Assembly: GCF_033118175.1 (NCBI RefSeq)
Contig: NC_083701.1
Coordinates: forward strand, 11,303,501 to 11,367,500
From: Dama dama
Taxonomy: Eukaryota > Chordata > Mammalia > Artiodactyla > Cervidae
Length of the DNA stretch: 64,000 nucleotides
Direction of reading: 5' to 3'
Shown here piece by piece: positions 56,317 to 64,000 of this stretch. Numbering within the stretch: position 1 is the first letter of the stretch; each line of letters begins with the position of its first letter. Both the position numbers and the translations under genes were made by a program. The notes under the pieces were generated by a model that saw only the letters and a program-made list of their open reading frames with translations, was not told the origin of the DNA and searched no databases.

Positions 56317-57329
56317 TTTCCACTGAGGGAGCAGATAGAAGGATCAGTGTGTGCCATAGCCAGTTACTAGGGGAACACTATTCTGATTGAATAAAGTCAG
56401 TATTCAAAAACCGGGAGTTTGTACAGCCTGACAGGAGCCAGCAGCTTCTGCTTCCCTTTTTCTGTCTTAGAGGAAAGGGAAGAGGGAACCCGGAGGATGG
56501 ACGGGGCCACGCCCCAGCGCAGGGGGAGCAGGGGAAGCCAAGCCTCTCGGGGAGGAAGGGGTTGGTTGCAGCACCTTCAGTCCCCTCATGAGTTTGGAGG
56601 GAGCACCCCTGGGAACCTGTTTTTCTCAGGAGATTGCTGGAAATCTCACTTAGGCTAGTTATGGAAGCGGGAAAACTTAAGCAATAATGGATCATGTAGA
56701 AAGTAAGATGAAAGAAGATCTGTTGGCATTTTTTAGACTTCTAAATTGTATCCTTAGTTCAACCAGCAAATACCCAAATGTCTTTTGTGCTGGGGTCTAT
56801 GGTCAACCCTGGAAAATGTTCTTTTCTAATTAGGAGATTGCTTTTAATGGGTATTTCCATAATTTATATTTAAACAGTTGTTTTTATGGGGGGAAAAGGG
56901 TAGATTTTAGGGTCAGGGCTAGCATTCTGCTTTTAGCAAACTGAATCTAGATATGACTTTAAGCAGTCTGTACGACAGGCGTATCGTGTTTGGGAGTTTC
57001 TGTAGGGTTGGTTCTGAAAAACAGCAGCTCACTAAGGGCTGGTGACTCTCTGAGTCACCGTTTAAATTTTTGTTTCTCCATACTTGCGGTGATTGTGGAA
57101 GGTAGAATGATCAAGTGAGATGTTATGTGAAAATCACAGATGTTGGTGTCAGCGTCACATGGGCTGAGGCTGGCTTTTATTAGCCAGCTTCTCCCTTTGA
57201 GCTAACAGAAGTCTGAGGACTGCAGAGTAGATGGCAATTGCAGCTGATGGTCCTGTGACCTCGTACCGATCACGCCCCAAGCCAGGTTTGAGTAGCTTCG
57301 TCTTGCCCCCCACGCCCCCCACGTAGGAG
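56317..57329. other. Intronic sequence, nothing recognised
   Basis: About 1 kb with no repeat family or exon recognised. Confidence 0.4.
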
Positions 57330-57459
57330 CTTGTTCTGTTTGTTTGTTTGTGTTTCGCTGTTCCTCATGGCTTTCAGGATCTCACCTCGCCAACCAGAGA
57401 TCAAGCAGCAGTGATCAAGCAAGCGCCAAGTCCCAACCCCTGGACCGCCGAGGAATTCT
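57330..57459 (-). mobile_element. Decayed short CHR-type SINE, antisense
   Basis: It reads tgtttgtttgtgtttcgctg, tcatggctttcaggatctcacc, ccaaccagagatcaagc and tggaccgccgaggaattc. A small internal duplication (gatcaagca) sits where aaacccaggccc is usual. Confidence 0.65.
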
Positions 57460-57509
57460 TGAAAAGGGTTTTTATAAAAAGGTCTCTTACCTCTTAACAC
57501 AGGATGGGA

Positions 57510-57730
57510 GAGGCTGTGCCGTGTTAAGCAATGGGAAGAACATAGGTTTTGGTCACAATCTGACCTGGAGTCCCAGAGCCCAGCTTTCTAGCCTAAGGCA
57601 GGATACTTAACTTTTTGCTAATGCTAGTTTCCTTATCTGTAAAAAGAAATGATGGTATCTAAATTGTGTCTTGATAGTAATGAGACTCCATTGAGATCCT
57701 GGAGGCAAATCACCAAGCATGATACCTGAC
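57510..57730 (+). mobile_element. MIR SINE, near full length
   Basis: It reads gaagaacataggttttggtcacaatctgacctggagtccc, then aggatacttaactttttgctaatgctagtttccttatctg and ccaagcatgatacctgacag. Confidence 0.65.
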
Positions 57731-57802
57731 AGATGGAATTCACTGAACGCTTACCTGCTTTTATTACTATTGTTTGTTACTATTGTTTACATCTTCTGTA
57801 TT

Positions 57803-58008
57803 GAGCTTCCCTTGTAGCTCAGTTGGTGAAGAATCTGCCTGCAATGCACGAGACCAGGGTTCAATCCCTGGGTTGGGAAGATCCTCTGGGGAAGGAAATG
57901 GCAACCCACTCCAGTATTCGTGCCTGGAGAACCCCCTGGACAGAGGAGCCTGGCGGGCTACTGTCCATGGGGTCGTAAGAGTCGGACATGACTGACTGCA
58001 CCACCACT
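57803..58008 (+). mobile_element. Bov-tA/Bov-A SINE
   Basis: The head gagcttcccttgtagctcagttgg is followed by gttcaatccctgggttggg and agcctggcgggctactgtcc, then gtcggacatgactgactgc. Confidence 0.92.
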
Positions 58009-58221
58009 TGATCTTCATGGCAGCTCCCAGTGTAATGGCAAGAGTGGGTGGTCATATCCCGCTTTACAGACAAGTGCATCAAATCTTCAGAAAATAACAT
58101 GCCGGGAAAGTAGTGGAATTAGGATTTAAGCTTAAATTCCCTAAGGATCCCACACATGGATTCAACAGTGCTGCCTCTGTGAATTATCAAAGTGGTAACA
58201 CTGCCTCTGTAGACTGTGGGC

Positions 58222-58338
58222 CTGGAGGAGGAAATGGCAGTGTTCTTGTCTGGAGAACCCCACGGACAGAGGAGCCTGGCGGGCTATAGTCCGTGGGGTC
58301 GCGAAGAATAGGACGTTACTGACTGCGCGTGAGCACAA
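58222..58338 (+). mobile_element. Bov-A SINE, headless, 12-bp TSD
   Basis: It reads ctggaggaggaaatggcagtg, ttcttgtctggagaacccc and tccgtggggtcgcgaagaatagg, ending cgcgtgagcacaa. It is flanked by tagactgtgggc at 58210-58221 and 58339-58350. Confidence 0.9.
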
Positions 58339-58471
58339 TAGACTGTGGGCGCTAACGGCCCATCTGACGCCATGATGGGAACCTGCACCAGCTGCCACCC
58401 AACTCCTTTCTCTTCAGCTTGCAGAGTATTGACACTCTCTTCTCTACTTTCTCCCTCTGGTTTCCCTCATT

Positions 58472-58678
58472 GTGCTTCTGCTTAGTCACTCAGTCGTGTC
58501 CAACTCTTTGCGACCCCATGGACTGTAGCCCGCCAGGCTGCTCTGTCCATGGGATTCTCCAGGCAGAAATACTGGAGTGGGTTGCCATGCCCTCCTCCGG
58601 GGGATCTTCCCAACCCAGGGATCAAACCCAGGTCTCCCGCACTGCAGGTGATTATCATCTGAGCCACCAGGGAAGGCC
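58472..58678 (-). mobile_element. Bov-tA/Bov-A SINE, antisense, 10-bp TSD
   Basis: It reads gcttagtcactcagtcgtgtcc, gcgaccccatggactgtagcc, gatcaaacccaggtctcccgc and gagccaccagggaaggcc. It is flanked by ttccctcatt at 58462-58471 and 58679-58688. Confidence 0.93.
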
Positions 58679-58727
58679 TTCCCTCATTAGTGAATTATAT
58701 ATATATTATATTGGAAGAGTCTTAGCT

Positions 58728-59480
58728 AGCAGTTCTAAAACTTTTGGGTGTTAGGATCCTAATGTTAAAAATGATTGAGGCCACCCAAGAGTTTGTGTTT
58801 ATGTGGAATAGTCCTATCCCTGTTTACTATCTTAGAATTTAAAACTGAGGCATTTTTTTAAATTATTAATTTGTTGTGATATGTTTTTTAGTTGAAGTAG
58901 ACAAAAATATTACAGAGAAAAGTACTTTAAGACCCTTTGCAGGTAATTATCAGTATTTTTCTTTGATATTATGTCAAAACAAGCTTATGATTCCTTAAAA
59001 AAGTTAGAAGCGATATGAATTTGACACCATATAACTTTAAGTATCTGGAAAGTGTCAAGTCCATGGTGGCAGAGTCTTTCAAAAATTTTAGCTTTTCTCT
59101 GCAAGCTTTATCATTAGCAACAAATGCTGCCACTTGTTTACCTTGTAGTGATGAGTAATTGATTATAAAAAATGTTTGCCAAATACCCAGGTTTCAATAC
59201 CATAGTTCATCAGTCACTCTTTTATGGGAAAAAAGTGGTATTCCACTAGAAAACTGACAAAACCAGCTAGTTCAACTAGCAACTTGAGAAACTGCATTTC
59301 TCAAGATGGCCATCATATTTTGGTGCTCCTTGGGAGTTCTTTACATCCTATGCATCCTGTTTCATCAAACAGAATATTAAAAAGATATACTTAAGAGTTG
59401 GTGTGTAGTAAAAATCAAGCATTCCTACTGTTTCATCGTGGACTTTCTTAAAGGAAAACGGCCTTTTTTGCAACTTTTTG
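58728..59480. mobile_element. Probable old mammalian dispersed repeat, family not named
   Basis: The text agcagttctaaaacttttggg, gattgaggccacccaagag, aatttaaaactgaggc and tcattagcaacaaatgctgccacttg follows a widespread old mammalian repeat that I know by pattern (ttctcaaacttttgggtct... attgaggacccc...). I cannot assign the family from memory and the end is uncertain. Confidence 0.45.
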
Positions 59481-60103
59481 TGAGCCTATAATTTTTCTTC
59501 AATTTAATAAGGTTAATGAAAATGTAAATGAACAAATGTTAGGGAGAGAAAGTTGGGGAAAGTCTTTAATAATACAGCTATTCTTGGAGAAAATCTTCAA
59601 TAATATAGCTCTCATTGTATAACATTAATTTCAGAATAAAACAAATGCACAGACCAGAAACCAAACTCTAACCTCTCTGCCGTTCCTATAGACCACTTCC
59701 TACTTGCTTTTGACTCTTATAAATTGTCTAAACCAGTTTCTGTGTCGTTCAGGTTTTTCCTCTAGTTAAAGACCTCTATGTGGTCACTGTTCTCACAAGG
59801 CGAAGTGATTGGCTATGTCCTCCCAGAAGTGAATCCCTTCATCATGTGTGACTGTGTCTCGAGAGTGCTGCCCCCTAGTGATGAAAGGCCAGAGAACTGT
59901 GGTCATAATCTGTTTTGTTGACGTTTTTAATACCTTTGGGGTGAGGTTTTAAGTGCATGAGCTTTCCTGCCAAGTATCTTTTGTAGGTTTGGTTCTTAGT
60001 CTGCTTTGTAGATAGTAGCAGTTTTTTAAAATTATTAGAAATATTCAAAGAGTTCAGTCTCTCTGAACTCATCCTTCTGATGCCTTCCAAGAGGGACACA
60101 CAC

Positions 60104-60180
60104 AACTTGATTCATGTTGATGTATGGCAGAAGCCAACACAACATAGAAAAGCAAGCATCCTCCAATTAAAAATAAATAG
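60104..60180 (+). mobile_element. Ruminant L1 3' terminal fragment
   Basis: It reads acttgattcatgttgatgtatggcag, then catcctccaattaaaaataaat. This is the complement of the 3' end seen in the antisense L1 at 37640-37720, only about 77 bp long. Confidence 0.75.
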
Positions 60181-61164
60181 CTTTTTTAAAAGACGAAAAT
60201 GAAGAGGAAGTGACAAAAAAAGAAAAAAAACAAAACTCTCCTAATCTAAGTCAGCTCCGGACACAGCAAATTATTTTGTTGTTACTGGAACTTTGGCTGT
60301 TCCTTGCTTCCGTGTCTTTACACATTCGATTCCTTTCTACTTCAAATGCCCTTCAGCTGATGTATTAATAACTAACGCTTCCTTGTAAGGAAAAAATGAA
60401 GAAGAAAAACTGGGTGCTCTTGAGTTTTTAGCTGTTCCTAGTTTTTTTTTTATTTTTCATTTGATTGAGTATACAGTACCAGAATTAGGTTCAGTCTTTT
60501 TATGTGCCTTTTTCTTTTTTTCTATAACGTCATCACTTGCTAAACCCAGCGTCAGGCCATCATCCTCTGATCCTGACAAAGAAGCGAAGGAGTCAACAGA
60601 GCCCTGCATCCATTTAATTACAAAACCACAAAAATGGGACAGGAAAGGAGTAATTGGTGGATTGAAATAGATTCTCAGTGGGCAGAGGCAAACCATTTAA
60701 ACCGTATCCCAAGAGCCCCAATGCAGCAGCAGTTATAGAAATAAATGGAGAAGCTCTTTTGAAATTGTCGGAGGTGCCCAGGAGGATTCCAGTCCAGCCA
60801 GGACTGTCTGTGCCTCTGGACGGTTCTGGAGCTTGCATAAGAGCCCAAGCCTCTTTTATCAGTTAGAGGGCAGTTATTGCTTCAGAGCTACTGAAGCAAG
60901 CAGAGGTTTCTCCAGCTGCGTAGCATTTCCTGTTTGCAATCTCTGACTGCAGGGCATTATGGTTTGGATTAAGGATTTTTTTAATTTTTAATTTTCCTTC
61001 TTTTCTTCCCCTTCAAATGAGAATAGTTGGAAATGTGCAGATTGCATCTAGACTCGCAGCAAATGGATTATTTCTCAAGTTTTTTAAAATGTGGAAAAGC
61101 ACTGAAAGCCTGGGTATCCTCAATGTAATTGGTAGCCCCTGGGTGCTCTGAATTATATGTTTTT
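60181..61164. other. Repeat-free intronic sequence
   Basis: About 1 kb with no repeats recognised. The part 60520-60960 is of mixed composition and not AT-rich, unlike its flanks. No exon is recognised despite overlapping open frames on both strands at 60457-60866. Confidence 0.4.
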
Positions 61165-61296
61165 AAATTTTTATTTTATTTTGTTTTCGGCCATGCCACA
61201 CAGCGTACAGAATCTTAGTTCCCAACCAGGGATCCAACCCATGCCCCCTGTGTTGGAAGCACAGAGTCTTAACCACTGGACTGCCAGGGAAGTCCC
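61165..61296 (-). mobile_element. Short CHR-type SINE, antisense
   Basis: It reads ttttattttgttttcggccatgcc, gaatcttagttcccaaccagggatcc and aaccactggactgccagggaagtccc. Confidence 0.88.
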
Positions 61297-61327
61297 AGGA
61301 TAATACATTTTTGAAACCTCATCATTT

Positions 61328-61453
61328 GGGGAATTGCCTTGCGGTTCAGTGGTTTGAACTCCACCCTTTCACTGCAAGTGCCACAGGTTTGATCCCTGGT
61401 TGGGAAACTAACATTCCACATGCTATGTGGCATGACCAAAAAAAAAAAAAAAA
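61328..61453 (+). mobile_element. Short CHR-type SINE, sense
   Basis: It reads gggaattgccttgcggttcagtgg, cacaggtttgatccctggttggg, atgctatgtggcatgacc and a poly(A). It is head-to-head with the preceding antisense copy, 31 bp away. Confidence 0.85.
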
Positions 61454-61811
61454 TCATTTGCAAAAATCATTTTGCAAAATAGTAATCCATAATTGGAAGA
61501 TTTAAGCTTTTGATCTGCCAGACTTCCCCTCATGTCCTGACATGCCTCACCACTGACTAGTATTGTGGGACATTTCATGACATGAGAGCTGTCCGTATCG
61601 GGGAGGGTGGGTGAAAGGGGGGAGGTTTTCTTTTTGCTTTCTATTAAAAAGTTGTGTGTGTTTACTATAAAAATGAGGGAAATATGGGAGATTCTAAATA
61701 AGAAGATAAAGATCATTACATAATTCTAACTTCTGGGAATAGTAATATAGTCTGTCCTTTGAAAGTATTTCACAGATTTATACACAGAGATACTGATAAT
61801 TTATACACACA

Positions 61812-61840
61812 TTTGTGTGTGTGTGAGAGAGAGAGAGACA
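61812..61840. repeat. (TG)n(AG)n simple repeat
   Basis: tgtgtgtgtgtgagagagagagaga. Confidence 0.9.
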
Positions 61841-62079
61841 GCTCCACGGGCTCTTACCCGGAACTCTTGGGGCTGGATGTTTTCCCAGATGCAGACGTTT
61901 TGCAGATTCCAGAAGAGCTGGCAGGGTGCCTCTGCTATATGCAGTGTTGTGTAACGCCCCCTGGTGGCTCCTCGGGTGAACAGTTACATGAAGTAGGATA
62001 AAGGAGGCGTCCCGCCTCAGTTCAACTCCAACCTAACCGCCAAGTGCCTTCAGGTCAGGTCAGGTTTTGATGCCAGATA

Positions 62080-62151
62080 CTGGGCTGGCCAGAAAGTTTG
62101 TTCGGATAAGGTGTTAGAGAAAACCTCAAATGAACTTTCTGGCCAACTGAG
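62080..62151. mobile_element. Mariner-type miniature inverted-repeat element
   Basis: The left end tgggctggccagaaagtttg (from 62081) and the complement of the right end (tcagttggccagaaagttca, 62149-62130) are near-identical inverted repeats about 25 bp long with only about 20 bp between them. The termini match ruminant mariner ends (ttgggttggccaaaaagttc). No transposase is present. The transcript would fold as a hairpin. Confidence 0.85.
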
Positions 62152-62671
62152 TAAGTTTTGGTTTTTTTAAACATTGTGCTACTCATACATTTTGCACACT
62201 TTCTTGTAAAGCTTGTTAGCTCTCCATGATCAGACAAATAAAACTGCAGAATCCACTTCCACAGGCTCCCCAGTACTTCACTGTATAACTAAATTCTCTG
62301 CGTAGGATTTGAATTATACACTCAGTACAGGCGTACCGTGTCTTAAATATATCCAGTGTATAGAGATCCTGATGGCCTCTGGCCCAATTTAACATGCTTT
62401 TCTTTTTTTTTTTCCCTGAGATTTACATTAAAAGTGTTTTAGATAAGAATTTCAAAGAATGCATTTGAAACAGTATTGGTTTCCTTCTTGTGAATGCTAC
62501 GTGCAGTGAATAACACTTTTAATTTGAATGTGTGTGTTTGTGGTTATGTGGCTGTCAAGTGTTAACTTGAAAGAGATTCACAGAACAGCATTTTGATGCT
62601 GAAAAAGACAGGTTTTTAGAGCTGTGGGTCTACAAGAGAAGGAAGGAAAAGGAGGAAAAGAAGAAGGAGGA

Positions 62672-62866
62672 TGGCTGCTGCTGCTAAGTCACTTCAGTTG
62701 TGGCCGAGTCTGTGCGACCCCATAGATGGCAGCCCACCAGGCTCCCCCGTCCCTGGGATTCTCCAGGCAAGAACACTGGAGTAGGTTGCCATTTCCTTCT
62801 CCAGTGCATGAAAGTGAAAAGGGAAAGGGAAGTCACTCAGTTGTGTCCGACTCTTAGTGACCTCAT
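62672..62866 (-). mobile_element. Dimeric Bov-A2 SINE, antisense, 5'-truncated
   Basis: The (CTG)n tail, then gctaagtcacttcagttgtgg, gtccctgggattctccaggc, the linker gcatgaaagtgaaaagggaa and part of the second unit gtcactcagttgtgtccgac. The same linker as in the dimer at 40376-40650 appears here in reverse. Confidence 0.88.
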
Positions 62867-63564
62867 GTGGGTGGAATTGGCATTTGTTGAGAGGGGGTTC
62901 ATTTGCCAGAGCAGAGGGCTGAGCATGGAGCAGGGGAGTCTCTGCTCATGCCCCGTGCTTTAGGATGTCCCTAACATTTTGCTTCTGAGCATCTCTTTTA
63001 AATCAAGATGGATCTGGTCTTATCCTCCAAGCTTTTAGGCAGGCAAAGTTTTCATTATTTTTGTGGTTAATTTTTTGTCTAAAAATAGTGGTGACAACCA
63101 GTGTTGTATAGTGTGGGTACTAAACGCCAGGCCCTGATTCTTAGTCACTTTGCGTGGTGTGTCAGCTAGGACAGGCAAGGATGTGCTGCAGTAATAAACT
63201 TAGCTCCCACGTGTCCGCCGCTTAACACAGCAAAGCTTTACTTCCCCCTCCTGTCCCATGTCTACTGAGGGCTCAGCTCTGCAGTAACAGCGATGCAGAG
63301 ACCAGGGCAGAGAGAGGCTGCTGTGTCCCCTCTGTGCCGAGGAGGAGAGAAACCAGAGACTCACATGGAGCCTTGTCTCAGCTTTCCCTGATGGATTAGT
63401 CCTGCAGTTTAAACTGTGCTCCTGGCCCCATTTACAGGGGACCAGGGAGCGGAAGGAGCAGACGGAGGATATGGTGAGCAGTACTGTTCAGATGTGGTGA
63501 GAGTGTTGTGCCCCATCTAGATAGAGCCCACTTCGCTCCTCACATGGGCCCCACCAGGTAGCAG

Positions 63565-63690
63565 CCAGGATCATCCTTACTGAACTCAGACTGAGAAAAT
63601 CGAGGCCCAGAGCACCAAGTGGATGGTGGAGCCAGCATGCAAACCCAGGCAGTCTGCTCCCCACTCTGTGCTTTTAAGCAGTTCCCAGGA
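63565..63690 (-). mobile_element. MIR SINE fragment, antisense
   Basis: It reads gactgagaaaatcgaggcccagagcaccaagtgg, then gccagcatgcaaacccaggcagtctgctcc. Confidence 0.6.
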
Positions 63691-63748
63691 CTGCCTGCCT
63701 CTCAGAGGATACGGACATAACTTAAAGTTTACTTTTAAGTTAAGTAAA

Positions 63749-63959
63749 GGCTTCCCTGGTGGCTTAGTGGTTAAAAGAATCTGCCTGCAATGCGGGAGAT
63801 CCCAGGTTTGATCCCTGGGTCAGGAAAGATCCCCTGGAAAAGGGAATGGCAACCCACTCCAGTATTCTTGCGTGGAGAATCCCATAGACAGAGGAGCCTG
63901 GCCTCCATGGGGTCGCAAAGGGTCAGACATGACTGAGTGACTAACATTTGCACTTCTAT
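63749..63959 (+). mobile_element. Bov-tA/Bov-A SINE with 9-bp TSD
   Basis: The head ggcttccctggtggcttagtgg is followed by tttgatccctgggtcaggaaag and aatcccatagacagaggagcc, then gtcagacatgactgagtgac. About 15 bp of the Bov-A body (gggctacagt region) is deleted. It is flanked by ttaagtaaa at 63740-63748 and 63960-63968. Confidence 0.92.
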
Positions 63960-64000
63960 TTAAGTAAAAAGTATAGACTTAAAGAATAGCAAGTGAAATA

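Larger units (their letters stand above)
53424..64000 (+). other. ASAP1: ASAP1 intron (5' part, continues beyond window)
   Basis: The intron begins with gtaagc in phase 0. The next ASAP1 exon should begin with residues LQGLSHN...; I did not see it, so this intron is probably at least 10.6 kb long. It contains SINEs, MIRs, an L1 3' end and a mariner-like element. Confidence 0.8.

Noticed and set aside
1..64000. CRISPR array, phage, toxin-antitoxin or operon-like system
   Set aside because: The sequence is ruminant intronic DNA; repeats are dispersed retroelements and microsatellites, not regularly spaced arrays, and no bacterial genes are present.
1..64000. Endogenous retrovirus LTR or gene
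   Set aside because: I saw no LTR pair, primer-binding site or gag/pol/env-like reading frame; reverse-transcriptase traces are BovB and L1 only.

Overview
This is ruminant nuclear DNA, almost entirely non-coding. The diagnosis rests on dense Bov-A and Bov-tA SINEs, 3' ends and one internal antisense copy of the BovB LINE, artiodactyl L1 3' ends and tRNA-derived CHR-type SINEs. That combination occurs in cattle, sheep, goats, deer and relatives; I cannot fix the species. There is no prokaryotic gene organisation, rRNA, functional tRNA, CRISPR array, promoter or CpG island that I can support.

The only protein-coding content is two internal exons of ASAP1 (Arf GTPase-activating protein with BAR, PH, ArfGAP, ankyrin and SH3 domains), both on the + strand. 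They lie at 26363-26435 (73 nt) and 53278-53423 (146 nt). They have consensus AG/GT borders and compatible phases, and together encode 73 codons of the N-terminal BAR region. The window is therefore 26.4 kb of an upstream intron, exon, a 26.8 kb intron, exon, and 10.6 kb of a downstream intron. The start codon, the other domains and the stop codon are outside the window.

The introns carry one recognisable retrotransposon every kilobase or so. Layout: 1-7.2 kb, a few SINEs, an L1 3' end and a 0.9 kb antisense BovB; 7.5-10.3 kb and 11.2-13.9 kb, repeat-poor; 14-24 kb, SINEs, MIR, L2 and a local 0.36 kb direct duplication; 26.5-27.9 kb, five SINE insertions; 30-44 kb, the richest mobile-element section, with a composite retroinsertion at 34.1-34.75 kb, a truncated young L1 at 37.6-38.3 kb and an L1 interrupted by a dimeric Bov-A2 at 40.3-41.1 kb; 46-48 kb, a second local direct duplication; 50-64 kb, more SINEs, a SINE-in-SINE nest at 55.95-56.3 kb and a mariner-type miniature element at 62.08 kb. 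Many insertions still show target-site duplications (TSDs), so their boundaries and order can be read directly.

I found no undescribed gene system. The most useful observations are the composite retroinsertion with a 17-bp TSD, the two local duplications, the nested insertions, and a weak in-frame cryptic exon candidate in the large ASAP1 intron. Most long open frames in the window are readings through SINE, BovB or L1 sequence.
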